DNA from: Hexactinellida sp. DTS-2022
Lineage: Eukaryota > Porifera > Hexactinellida
Direction: 5' to 3'
Length of the DNA: 64,000 nt
Assembly: GCA_028753945.1 (NCBI GenBank)
Contig: JAPNXP010000003.1
Span: 4,836,001-4,900,000 of the forward strand
This document shows, one piece after another, positions 28,547 through 39,522 of this stretch. Position 1 is the stretch's first letter. Each line of letters starts with the position of its first letter. A program made the translations under genes and the position numbers. The notes below the pieces were generated by a model. It was given only the letters and a program-made list of their open reading frames with translations. It was not told the DNA's origin and made no database searches.

Positions 28547-29328
28547 CAGGGGCGTGCCGTGACCATTTTGAGTGGGGGGGGGGTGTAAATTCTTGGTTTA
28601 CCGACCAACATGCATTCTTCCTATCGTGGAGGTAGATAGATAAAATATTTCACAATTTCCCTGACCCTGCAGTGCTGCAACTTCTAGCGTTACTAACGTT
28701 GACTGCATCGACGACACTAATAAATTATAATTCTGAAAAATTGATTCTAATCGATCGGTTTTACCGACGACACAGGAATTACCGACCAAATAAGAAAAAG
28801 TGGGGGGGTGTCACCAGGCTTGTCAAAAGGTCCCGCATTGTCAGGTCAGGTCATGGTGGGAAAAAAATAATACAGGTCAGGTCAGGTCAGGTCTTTCACA
28901 TTCTCAGTTCAATTTCAGGTCATTTTCAGGTCATTTCAGGTCATTTTCAGTTCATTTTCAGGTCATTTCAGGTCAATTTCAGGTCATTTTCAAGTCATTT
29001 TCAGGTCAATTTCAGCAGGGTTTCATGAGTCACCGAGTCATCTGACTCGTGACAAAATTCAGTGACTCGATGACTCGCGAGTCATCGAGTCAATCAAATG
29101 ACTCGTGAAAAGTCCTGAATTTCAGGTCATTTTCAGGTCAATTTCAGGTAAAAAAAAGTTCAGGTCAGGTCAAAATCATGCAAGATTAGGTTCAGGTCAG
29201 GTCAGGTCAGGTCAAGGCGTTCAGAAAATAGGTTCAGGTCACTCAAAGGTCAGGTCAGGTCAGGTCAGGTCATGACCTGACCTTTTGACAAGCCTGGGTG
29301 TCACACCCCCCCGCACGGTACGCCCCTG
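28547..29328. mobile_element. hAT-type non-autonomous element (outer), TSD CCTATAAG
   Basis: Ends CAGGGGCGTGCCGTG and CACGGTACGCCCCTG are inverted repeats. The 8-mer CCTATAAG stands immediately before (28539-28546) and after (29329-29336). The unoccupied site can be seen at about 28460 (ACCTATAAGCTCAAAAACG). It encloses a second element. Confidence 0.92.
28815..29296. mobile_element. hAT-type non-autonomous element (inner, nested), TSD GGTGTCAC
   Basis: Ends CAGGCTTGTCAAAAGGTC and GACCTTTTGACAAGCCTG are perfect inverted repeats, flanked by GGTGTCAC at 28807-28814 and 29297-29304. The interior is almost wholly AGGTC/ATTTTCAGGTC simple repeats around a central GACTCG/CGAGTC palindrome cluster (about 29020-29105). 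Confidence 0.92.
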
Positions 29329-30235
29329 CCTATAAGCTCAAAAACGCTAGCGATATAGGGATCAATTCGGAGATATAGGAACCCAAGTGCCAGGGTTGCC
29401 GTGGGAGTGGAATTTCCATTCCCATCCCATTCCCATATGAATCAATTGCAACTTTCCACACATACAAATAGGCTGCTATAACAATTCAGAAAAAATGTCG
29501 TAACTGGTCTAACGGCTTTGTATCACTTGTATTGTCAATTTGATATCCATAAGGGTTTCCTATGGGGATCCATATGGGTATCCCCACAGGGGAAATCTGA
29601 TTCCCATACCCACGGCAATCCTGGATCACCCCACCCAAGGCCACCCATATATAACCTATAGGCTCAAGGCATAGTCTTCTATATATTGCCCAAATCCTTC
29701 ACTATCTTTAGTTTGTGACTCAATTGTGAGTGAAAATAGAAAAATAGAAAGTTAAAAATAGAAAGAGGATCGATATATTTTGTAAATGCCGTACTCAGGA
29801 AGGAGGAAAAATGATACAATGTGTAGATTGTCAAGAATGGTTTTCACAAGAATGTATGTGGATCCCGATACTGGCGTGGACAGACCCAAACTATAAGTTG
29901 GCGAGTGAAATTTGCAAAGAAATGTAGTGTTAGTTAGGCCTAACGTAGGAAGTATAATTACATATCTATATATCATCAAGTAATCATAGGTACTTTAGAT
30001 AATTTAGGGGACAGAAACGAGGATACCCAAAACACTGGGGTACCTGTATCACTAGCGATTTAGGGACCCCACGACCACAAGACGCTAGCGATATAGGGAC
30101 CCTACTACCACAAAACGCTAGCGATTTAAGGATCCCCGTCCCTATATCGCTAGCGTTTTAGGGACCCAGAGGGCCCAAAACACTAGCGTTTTAGGGACGG
30201 GTATCCCTAAATCGCTGGATACCCAAAACGCGCTT

Positions 30236-30386
30236 ACACCGGTGTACGCGCGCTTTGGGGACCCCAGCGTTTTAGGGATCCCGTCCTCATATCGCTAAAT
30301 GTTTTAAAGCCCAGGGGGCCCTAAACGCTAGCGATTTAGGGACGGGGGACCCTAAAACGCTGGGGTCCCCATAACGCGCTTACACC
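30236..30386. mobile_element. Palindromic GC-rich MITE joined to the preceding repeat
   Basis: TGTACGCGCGCTTTGGGGACC at the left and GGTCCCCATAACGCGCTTACA at the right are inverted. The interior again carries GCTAGCGATTTAGGGAC. A further partial copy starts at about 30529 (CCGGTGTAAGTGCGTTTTAG). Confidence 0.6.
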
Positions 30387-30867
30387 GGAATATAAATGTA
30401 TCTAAATTTAATATGGAACGGGATAGCCAACCAAGATTTTGGTATATATTATAGACTTTAGTCTTGCATCCTGATATACAGTTTTGTACTAACTAAAGGT
30501 GTTAAATTATAAATATAAATTGAAACAAACCGGTGTAAGTGCGTTTTAGAGACCCAGGGACCGAAATCGCTAACGTTTTGTGTTATTGGGGCACTAGCGA
30601 CTAGCGATTTAGGGACACCACGTTTTGCATAGAGTGAGTATATGCTATGGATCTACGTATCAATTTTCTGTTGAACTATCCCATGAAGTAGTATCTATAA
30701 TTGACAATTTAGATAACGGATCGCTAACTTAAAATAAATTACAGGAGTGGTATTTAATTGGACTTTTCAAGAGTTCTAAGAGTTTCATATTCTATGTTGT
30801 TTTCCTTATACCATTTGTCAAAAGTCCATTAATTAACAGGTGAGGGTATTATATAATCTTTTCCCAG

Positions 30868-31258
30868 TGTTATGAGAACGTTACTAGACCTTCAGGAGTG
30901 CATGGGGTTGAGAGCCCTGTGTAGGTGGCAGTACGGGGTAATACGACTACAGGTCGTAGGAATAAACCCTTGGCAGTAGACTGGTACCATGTAGATAGGA
31001 CACATGAGCAGCACGCATGGTGGTCGAGGGTTACCCTCTTGATGAGTCCCTGAAATGGGACGAAACCACTCACACGACATCTCCATATGAGTTGGGATCG
31101 CCACAGCACCTAGTCATCATACTAGTGCTTGGCCTCATCTCATGACATAATTCTGTCATGAGATGCTTGAATCATACGACCCGTAGTCGTAGTAGTAGTC
31201 GTACTGCTACCTACACAGGGCTCTCAACCCCATGAACTTCTGTAATGTTCTCATAACA
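30868..31258. mobile_element. TIR element with about 60-bp ends
   Basis: TGTTATGAGAACGTTAC and GTAATGTTCTCATAACA are the tips. Further in, GCATGGGGTTGAGAGCCCTG matches the complement of CAGGGCTCTCAACCCCATGA. No convincing target duplication and no coding frame of note. Confidence 0.65.
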
Positions 31259-31534
31259 GCAGTAATCAGGCAAAAGTAAAAGCATTTGACGAGTACCAAG
31301 ACTAAGATTATGTTAATATCGCCAATCTCAGATTACTCACAAATGAAAGTGTTTCCTTTCACTATGGTCGTCATGCGCATCAGGAGAGGAGGCACATAAA
31401 CAGGTGCAATAGCCTACTCAGTTCTACCATCTAGCTCTTGCTATAAGATAAACTAATTCTTTAGTACTGAGAAACAACTTTCTTTTTGTATAAAAAATAG
31501 GTAACTTATATACGTTACGTCGTATAACAAACAA

Positions 31535-32769
31535 ATGGCCGATCGATTCCATAAATCGTTTCAGTATGTAGACCCTATCGAGTTGGAAATCAACAATTTA
31601 ATTGATTCCCTCATTATGTATCTCAATTAGCGACGAGATACACTCCTAACCACATACCATGAGACTTGCAACGAAATTGCATCTAAAGCCATAATCCGCA
31701 AGAGAAAAGAGGAAGAACTGATAGCACTGAAAGCTGATACCGAGGCTCGTCTCCAAATGAATGAACTAAGAGAGACCCAGGAGCGAATCTTAGCAGAAAT
31801 AGAACAAAAGCTAACACAGGTGAGGGTACTTAAACCCGAGACGCGTGTTGTATTCCATAGTAACTGTGAGCTCCTAAAGCAGGCTATTGCAGGTATGGGA
31901 GACATAGTTGAAGAGGAAGAGCCTGATACTCCCCAATATGGGCAAATGAAACCGATTGTAGCAGTCGGAAAAGGAGGGGTAGCTCCAGGAGAGCTTTTCA
32001 ATCCGTATGGTCTTACTGTTGATGACACTACTAATCTGATTTATGTCGCTGAAAGGTTGCATTCAGGTAGAATATCAATTTTCTCGGATACAGGCGAGTT
32101 CATAAAAACCTTCGCACATCATGACATGCGATGGCCCTACGGTATCGCAATACATCGAGACAACTTGTACTTGACGGACGCAGAAGTACACACTGTATTC
32201 CAATTTAAAATCGAGTCTGACATGCGTCTCGTTGCTAAACAAGGAAGTGAGGGATCTGGTATCGGACAGTTCAGTTACCCTTACGGACTCACCATATCTA
32301 CTAACGGGGATGTGTTCGTAACAGATCGCAACAATCATAGAATCCAAGTATTAGATGAATCCCTACACTTCCAAAGATCCATAACACATGAATCAATGAA
32401 ATACCCGCTTGAAGTTAAACTAACAAAAGATGAAATGTACGTGATTTGCTTTGTATCTCCATGTATACTCGTGCTCTCTCACGCAGGAGAGAGATACGCT
32501 CCATAATTACGTGTGGTGCAGGAATGCAGATTGGATTAACATACTTCTTTTGTTTGGACGCGTCAAATAATTTGTTGATCAGTGATTACTCGACTCATCA
32601 AGTCAAGGTATTCTCAAGGGTAGGGACACACCTCCACACAATAGGCGTACAAGGCAATGAAGTAGGAATGTTTGAAGAACCTAAAGGGATAGTTTTAACT
32701 AAAAATCTCAAATTAATAATTGTATCTAATAATAACAACTGCAAACTACAGATATTTTCTGTTCAATAA
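31535..32769 (+). pseudogene. NHL-repeat (TRIM-NHL-like) pseudogene with one stop and one frameshift
   Basis: Reading from the ATG at 31535, the frame meets a TAG at 31628-31630 and then stays open to 32506. The start of this stretch is a coiled coil (KRKEEELIALKADTEARLQM...ERILAEIEQKLTQVR). NHL-type beta-propeller repeats follow: GELFNPYGLTVDDTTNLIYVAE, MRWPYGIAIHRDNLYLTD, GQFSYPYGLTISTNGDVFVTDRNNHRIQVL. At the GA-rich run GGAGAGAGATA near 32487 the homology moves to another frame, giving more repeats (FFCLDASNNLLISDYSTHQVKVF, GMFEEPKGIVLTKNLKLIIVSN) to a stop at 32769. Intact relatives in invertebrates often carry RING and B-box domains upstream, and none is visible here. Both lesions could also be sequencing errors or polymorphisms, so loss of function is likely but not certain. 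Confidence 0.8.
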
Positions 32770-34113
32770 TTGCCTCTTCGTATTGATTACATTTTATTTT
32801 ATTTCATATTTATAATAGTCAGATTCTTTTAATTGCAATAGCGAAACTAGTGCTCTAAGCCTTTGTCACAATTCATTTTAGGCTCAAAAAAAAAAAATTC
32901 CAAATCATTTTTCCCCGATGATACCTCTAAGATAAATAACAACAACACACCAAACAGTATGAAATTGAATAAATAATAGTTTAATACTTGTAGAATTAGA
33001 ACTCCCAATATCATCGAACTGGCATGAATGAAACTTGATTATTCTACGTAGTTATGTTGGTAAAACTTATTATGTGTATTCCTGTCTATTCCATTGTGAA
33101 AGCAGAATCCGCCTTGGGGTATGTCGATAAGATAAAGATTCTTACTTTCTTCCTTAGTTGGAATCAGATTACTGAGTAAATTAAGAATGAGTCCCGCACT
33201 ATGCTGAAAGTGAAAGGTTTATTCTATTTATAGATTATGTGGAATGAATAAACTCAATTTAGGGGAATAATATGACTGAAATTGTTAGAAATACTATAAT
33301 GCATTACGTTGACGTTAACTTAAAGCTCTTTATTTGATCTTTCCTCTTTGTTTCAGTTACAGCCTAATGCAAGATTGAAAAATTGTTATTGCAGATTTTA
33401 CAAATGATCCTATGCTGATAGCTTTCACAGAAGTATCAAAACATACCTTTGTTCTTCAAGTCAGAGCATTGCCTCAACGACTTCGCTATCTTATCAATTG
33501 GAGAATGAATTGCAAGGTGTTTGGATTTACAAAAATGTTGTTCATATGTATTTTGCCAACAAGCATTGTAATCGGAGGAGAATTTTCATGAATTAGTTTT
33601 CTTAGATTTGTATTTACATCAAAGTTTATCGGTATGATATTTATTCAGCAATGAGTCCTAAACATTTTATAGAACTATGTAGTATATGTGAACATTGTGA
33701 AGTGAACAGCATTGGGATTTAACCAATTAACCGTTCATTGTAATTTATAGCGGAAATAGATGTAAACGACTCCTACCTTTTAGAACGTGTCTGTAGCCTT
33801 GTTTACAGATATCTGTTGATAAATAGCCATTATAATTGCTGTCATGATTCTTTTTCGATTGTTATTCAAATTCAATACCAGTCATATTGTGATCATGATT
33901 CTTTGACGATTCTTTTTCAAAAGTTTTATTAAGGGAACGGCTAAATTAAATACATACATCCAAATTCCCCACATAATTATCCACTAGTAGAAAGTTTTAA
34001 ATCCGAAATGTATGCATTGAAACAAAACGCTTGGTTCAGTTTGTGAGGAAATACATAAATAGCTATTATTTTACAATTCTTTCCCCGATGGATTGTTAAA
34101 TTTCTTCCCCGAC
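32770..34113. other. AT-rich stretch with one possible minus-strand terminal exon
   Basis: Mostly noncoding. On the minus strand, a good acceptor (CCTTTCACTTTCAG) at about 33204 opens a 53-codon frame to a stop near 33045 (HSAGLILNLLSNLIPTKEE...). The nearest upstream donor-bearing block (about 33446-33500) does not join it in phase, so I cannot build a gene. Confidence 0.25.
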
Positions 34114-34306
34114 TTGCCTTCCTAGTGCCACCCCTGAGCAGGAAATACTGGAACCAAAGGAAGTTGGTATAACCGGATTCAGAGCTCCGACAGAAGCTGA
34201 GTTTGTATACTACATTCCTCTGTAAAAGAAGAGGTGCACACTCGATGATGATGCATGGAAAGGCGTGTTGTTTGTTTTTGACATGTGTTTACTTTGTTAT
34301 CTAATA

Positions 34307-34564
34307 GGAAAAGACTCTGACGATATCGAGGGAGGGAAGTATCGGAAACCATGGCGACATAAGTAGGCCCGGAGTCCGGAGAACCCTCTCTACGACTAAG
34401 GAATATCTGGCCGATTTCCAGAACCCGCTAACAGACGATGAGGGAAGGGAGATACAGCTGCCAAGGCCCAAGGGACCCGTTAAGGGAAGTCGGGCTCGTA
34501 GGACTACAGAAGTAGGACTCTCCACAGGAGCAGAGGAGTCCTACCTGAACCAGAGTGCTAAATA
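34307..34564 (+). CDS. Possible 3' terminal exon of an unidentified plus-strand gene
   Basis: After TTGTTATCTAATAG (acceptor-like) a frame of about 85 codons runs to a TAG at 34562-34564 (TLTISREGSIGNHGDISRPG...EESYLNQSAK). The block is clearly more GC-rich than its surroundings. A possible upstream exon at about 34115-34230 follows a pyrimidine-rich acceptor (GACTTGCCTTCCTAG) and reads EQEILEPKEVGITGFRAPTEAEF; a GTATAC donor would join the two in phase. An alternative frame of the same block ends early (KPWRHK). The family is unknown and the exon structure is a guess. Confidence 0.35.
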
Positions 34565-36696
34565 GCACTTGTTATCTGACTATTATTAACTTGTAACTAA
34601 CATATTCCTACTAATCTCTGTTCTATTTGGCTTTCGTTAGTTATTCGTATTTATTTACATTTTTATAACTTTTGTATTTTGTATTTGTAATCTAATTGAC
34701 ATTAAATTTGATACCAACTCTCTATTGTGTTTCTTAATAGGGAACTGTACAGGGAATACTCACTCAATATATTCTTCAACAACAAAATAACAAACGGTTC
34801 CTATAGTAAGATTAGTCCCTCAAAGTATCCTTGACCTTCACAAAGCTCTAACTTAAACTCAATAGAAAATTGTTTGGTTGGTTAAAGAAGAAACCTACGT
34901 AAAAAGCATCAAAACCAATAAAAGAACTAAGGCCAATGTTAATGGTAATATTGTTTCAGCTCCACAAAGAGTTTATCTGACGATTCGCGAGGGCGGCATC
35001 TCGTTATCATTATCTCATTATTTGACGACGGCATAATTAATAATTATCTGAGCAAATATTTTAATTTGTAATTGCGTATTAATAAAATATGCAATCGTTG
35101 GGTAATAATGCTGGTCATAGTTTCTGATTTTGTTAATACGTAGTATTACGTACTAATTATAACTATTTTCGAGTGTGTTAACAGTTAATCCTACCACAAA
35201 ATAGTCAACGAAAAGTGGCCTTAATTTGAAATGTAGGTGAATGATGGAAATAATGACAATAATGACCATATTCGTGCGGCAGCGATCATTTGGGTCCATC
35301 CACGACCCAAATGAGGGGATCTTACATCGCCCTCCAGAACCCTTGCTAGGAATTTGGGCATCCTAAGAAACAAAATCGACTCCTTAGACTCCTTTCGAAA
35401 TGTCCACTTTTGTCCAGAATAGTTTACTAAGTATCGCACTTGTTAGGTTTTGGAAATTGGGCCAATAGCACTCTATCGTATCTGGCTACCAGGGGCTTAC
35501 AGCGCCCCCAGGCCCAGACCTCCAGCTGGTGAGTGTTTTGTAATTTATAAAATGGCAATCCCCCTTTTAACAAATCCTGGATCCGCCCCTGAATTGGGTG
35601 TTAAAATATTTCCAAATTTTTTTAATGAAAAATCGTGACCCATAGGAAGTGAAAAGACATGCCTAACCGACATAAAAATTAGTTAACAGAATCATACCTT
35701 GGTGAGAACTGACTAAGAACAGCTTATTAATGTTACTTTTGATTGTATTACATCACGATAAAGATGGGTAATGCAAGATAAATAGCTATTTAACATCACT
35801 GTATATCATACTAAGAAAATGCTATTAGAATGACTCATTCCAAAAGATATTATGGATTGGTTGACATCGCCATATATGATACATAGAAAATTCTATTAGA
35901 ATGACTCATTCCAAAAGAAATTAATCATCTTAAGATTATAAATGAGAGGAATCTCAAACTGGAGATAAACTTGAGTATCACTCTTGCATACTATTCTGAA
36001 ATTAAATCATCTTCAACTATCAGAAAAGATCTTAACCATTAAACCTATTGGACATCGTTGGTGAGTTGAAGTTATTACTATACTTTTATTTTAAATTAAT
36101 TGATTTTACAATCATTTCGGTTTTGATCAAGTCAAGACACATCCTCAACCATTAAGGATACTCGCTTTATTCATTCTTATTTAATTTTTACGAATTCGTA
36201 ACATTTACATCATAGCATTTTAGCCTCAACGTATATGCTAAATAAATTCGACTAAATACGTAGAATATTATTGCACTATTAACCTGCGTTAGCGTGGGCT
36301 CTGAAATATAAATACAGTTTCACTTTCAATTTCAATTCAATTAACTTTCAGTTTCAGGTTTCACATTCCGAGCCGGCAAAGTGGAACCCTTCACAACAAC
36401 CGCGAAGCGGTTGTTGTAAGTTTAACTGAGCACTCGTGCCTGGCTAAGGAGAAAACTATTAATTTTTCAGAATATTTTTTTGTAAATTTTGTATTATCAT
36501 GATGACGTGGTATTTTGACAATGAGTTAGCATATTCGTGATTTTGAGAGTGGGGGATATATTGAACTCTATTAATGTATATATTGTATTAATTTTAACGT
36601 TTCTATCTATGATGGATTGTGAGTTATAAGCAATTAGGTAGATTTTCACACTTTCCAAAAATGTGGCAATGACGTCATAATTCCATGGTCGGTATT
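34565..36696. other. Noncoding stretch with decayed repeats
   Basis: A hAT remnant is likely at about 35488-35594 (CAGGGGCTTACAGCG at the left, TCCTGGATCCGCCCCTG at the right, no matching flanks). A roughly 85-bp tandem duplication lies at about 35800-35925 (TATTAGAATGACTCATTCCA twice). A perfect hairpin is at 36393-36417. No gene seen. Confidence 0.45.
36393..36417. repeat. Perfect 11-bp-stem hairpin
   Basis: ACAACAACCGC and GCGGTTGTTGT are separated by GAA. It is GC-richer than the neighbourhood, and its role is unknown. Confidence 0.6.
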
Positions 36697-36945
36697 GTAG
36701 GGTTTCATTTGGGGGGGACTCCCCCAAATATGTAAACTTCAAAATATGTTTTGGGGGGACTCCCCCATTTTATACAACTGAATATATATTTGGGGGGGCC
36801 TCCCCAAATTTGGGGTAGTCCCCCCAAAATACCAACAGTAGCTCACTTTTGGGGGAAGTCCCCCAATATTTGAGGGAGACCCTCCCAAATCTTTGTTTTG
36901 ATTTCTGAAGTTTGGGGTTGCTCCTAGACTTTTTAATGCGCTTCC
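36697..36945. repeat. G-tract palindrome element, copy 1
   Basis: Serial palindromes of the form TTTGGGGGGACTCCCCCAAA. The whole block is repeated in inverted orientation at about 40905-41345, with the same inter-palindrome words (AAACTTCAAAATATGTTTTG, TACCAACA.TAGCTCACTTT). Confidence 0.8.
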
Positions 36946-37093
36946 TATACTTTAGTATTGATTTGAAAATCCATTGCACACTTCTAAAATGGAGATGTCC
37001 GGCAGGTTGGGCGGCCGTCCTGAATAGTGTTTAGGTGATAATACCTCAAATATTTACTAATGGTCTGAACATATTCGTGGATGTGACCTCAGT

Positions 37094-37880
37094 CATGGCC
37101 TACTTAATATACGGCTAGATATGTCACCGAGAAGGCCATAAAACGAGAAGGCCAGTTTCTAATTTTCATTTTAGGATAAACTATGCCTCCTATTGTTGTT
37201 ATTTGGGTTGTATATGGGGTAATCAACCATTGCGAGTCCATTAGAACCACTTTTGAGAATCTCAGATTTGTGGTTAAGCTGTTTAGGCGCAATTTAATGA
37301 TGACGGTAACAATTTATGGTAAAATGAAAAAATTTCAAATATCATAAATTTCAGTTTCTTCCTACTTTCTAATAATTTTATAATAGGAATACTACTATAG
37401 GGATATATTTCATACCCCAAAGGCTACTAAATCACAAAATGGCGACATTCTAAAAAAATTTAAAATTATTAAGCAACCACATGCTAAAATACAAGTAGTA
37501 TCCGAATTAAAACTTACTATTTTCGTACATAAAACGTATATAATTGCTGGTTTATATATATTTATTCTCATTATATATTCGGAAAATGTATTCTAAGTAT
37601 ATTAGCAAATTATTTTCATTTTCTCGCAGTTCTTTAGACTCGAATTTTATATTTTTGTATATTTGTGGTGTCATCATTAAATGGCGCCTAAACAGCTTAA
37701 CCACAAATCTGAGATTCTCAAAAGTGGTTCTAATGGACTCGCAATGGTTGATTACCCCATATATAACCCAAATAACAACAATAGGAGGCATAGTTTATCC
37801 TAAAATGAAAATTAGAAACTGGCCTTCTGGTTTTATGGCCTTCTCGGTGACATATCTAGCCGTATATTAAGTAGGCCATG
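37094..37880. mobile_element. Foldback element A, 211-bp arms, TSD CCTCAGT
   Basis: Arms 37094-37304 and 37670-37880 are near-perfect inverted copies around a 365-bp loop. The tips are CATGGCCTACTTAATATACG. CCTCAGT stands at 37087-37093 and again at 37881-37887, a 7-bp target duplication. The small frames inside are palindrome artefacts. Confidence 0.88.
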
Positions 37881-38076
37881 CCTCAGTGTACGATTTTCGA
37901 TATTTGCTAAATTACCACATTGACACAGCATTTTTCGATATATTGTTTTGTTTATTATACGAATATTATACACAGTATAAACTAGCTATTAGTACAAAAA
38001 GTGTTTAGTGATGTCTTTTAAAACCTTTTTCATTCCCAATCAAATCGAATCGAAAAATTGATTTCGTACTTATATA

Positions 38077-38290
38077 CAGTGGAACTCGCTTAGTACGTAC
38101 TCGCCATAAGACGTACTCTCGGATACTACGTACTGTTCTTGATAACCGATTTTTTCTCCTATCTGATCCATTCTAAATAATTCGGTAATACGTACTCGGA
38201 TAAGACGTACCAATTTCTATTCCAAGTAGTATATAAAATGTATTTATTTTAATTTGGTTAGTACGTACTCTAGAAAACTATCAGCAGAAC
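38077..38290. mobile_element. pogo-like MITE (TACGTACTCGG family)
   Basis: Begins TATA-CAGTGGAACTCGCTTAGTACG and carries repeated words (ACGTACTCTCGGATA, ACGTACTCGGATAAGACGT). The right end is near GTTAGTACGTACTCTAG and not sharply defined. Confidence 0.5.
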
Positions 38291-39111
38291 TTGGTTTGTA
38301 ATTGGTTTCAGTGAGTAAGTAACAACTAAAATACTTTAACCATATCGTTGGTATGTTAAAGACTTGAATACCCTACATCAGATTCATAAGATTTAACATG
38401 TCAGTATTTCGACCCAATAACTCTGCTGTATTCAACAGATGTTATTCAACAAAACAGGGTCGGGGCAATCCTCCTGTGGAGAGTGCCAAAATAATTTTAT
38501 AGGCTAATGGGAACGCCTTAGGTAAATCAATGTGATCTACTGAGTCCCTAAATATGAATTCCCATTTCCCATTCGCCAATAATAAATTTCATATGTACAA
38601 AGCTAACTGATGCGAGATCTTAACAATATTACCATATACGGAAAGGTGTGAACATCGCATAACTTACATTCCAAAATATTTCCGATAAAACAATATGGCC
38701 GTTGGACTCCAAAAATATGACTTCCTATACGACAATAATACATTTCCTGTGTCTAGCATTAGCGGATTACGGGATATCAATAAGTAACAATACTGTTTTA
38801 GGCCTACGCTAATTTGACCGTAAAACGAAGTCTACAGTCCCTATATAATAGAAGTCCCTGACCGATGTCAGCAACGGTTAGCCGGTTAACCGAATCCAGC
38901 CTTGAATGTAGAAGGTCGTACGTAGCTATCTAATCTATCGACAAATTAATCATACTTGGTAAAGAATTCAGTAATCCTTGACAAAACCTGGCATTATAGA
39001 GGATCGAATTTAGGGGGCAAAATAACCCGATGAAAAACACATTAATATTGTACATTTTGCATGATAAAGGTAGCAAAAAAACAGGCGGCAATAAACCTGA
39101 TTTCGACAATA
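38291..39111. other. Noncoding stretch between repeats
   Basis: No coding frame. About 38990-39470 appears to be one older repeat (GGCAAAATAACC, AACCTGATTTCGAC) interrupted by the MITE at 39112. Similar text recurs at 42900-43080. Confidence 0.4.
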
Positions 39112-39283
39112 CAGTAGTGTTCGCCTAATAGCAATTGCTCTAATAGCAATATTGCTCTATTAGCAAGTTACTTTTTGTCCCCAAGCGAGCATTTAATGTT
39201 AAATTTGTTCCTCTAATAGCAAGTTCGCCTTAAGGCAAGGAAATTTCGTGCAAATGCGACTTGCTATTAGGCGAACACCACTG
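39112..39283. mobile_element. pogo-like MITE inserted in an older repeat
   Basis: CAGTAGTGTTCGCCTAATAGC and GCTATTAGGCGAACACCACTG are inverted ends flanked by TA. Same family as 13518-13662. Confidence 0.8.
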
Positions 39284-39522
39284 TATATAAATTGTGTTAT
39301 GGAGAAACAAGGACATGCAAAGGGAAAATAACCAGGGGAGGCAAAAAATCCCAGCGGCAAAACCTGATTTCGACTGTACAATAAACAAAACTAGAATATT
39401 GCAAAATGATTCGTCATTGTAGTAATTTAGCATACAGAATATCGAAAATCGTATACCGAGGTGCACATCTAGTCATCCACATATATGTTCACACCTTCAG
39501 TAATAATTCAAGTCATTACCAC

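Larger units (their letters stand above)
28296..30235. repeat. GCTAGCGATTTAGGGA repeat region
   Basis: Repeats of AACGCTAGCGATTTAGGGA, GAGATATAGGGACCCCACCC and AAGGCCACCCATATATAACC fill 28296-28545, 29335-29400, 29620-29670 and 30040-30235. The outer edges are inverted: CGATGTAAGCGCGTTTTAGG at about 28302 and CCAAAACGCGCTTACACCGG at about 30222-30241. It looks like a decayed palindromic transposon with insertions. It reads as noncoding. 29400-29620 holds unrelated AT-rich DNA. Confidence 0.65.

Noticed and set aside
30870-31109. Overlapping 70-79 codon frames
   Set aside because: They lie in the inverted ends of the element at 30868-31258.
31628-31630. Selenocysteine-style or programmed readthrough of the TAG in the NHL gene
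   Set aside because: A second lesion (frameshift) lies downstream and the codon is not TGA; a pseudogene is simpler.
33045-33500. Two-exon minus-strand gene
   Set aside because: The upstream block has only one open frame, which meets a stop at once when joined to the downstream exon; not reported as a gene.
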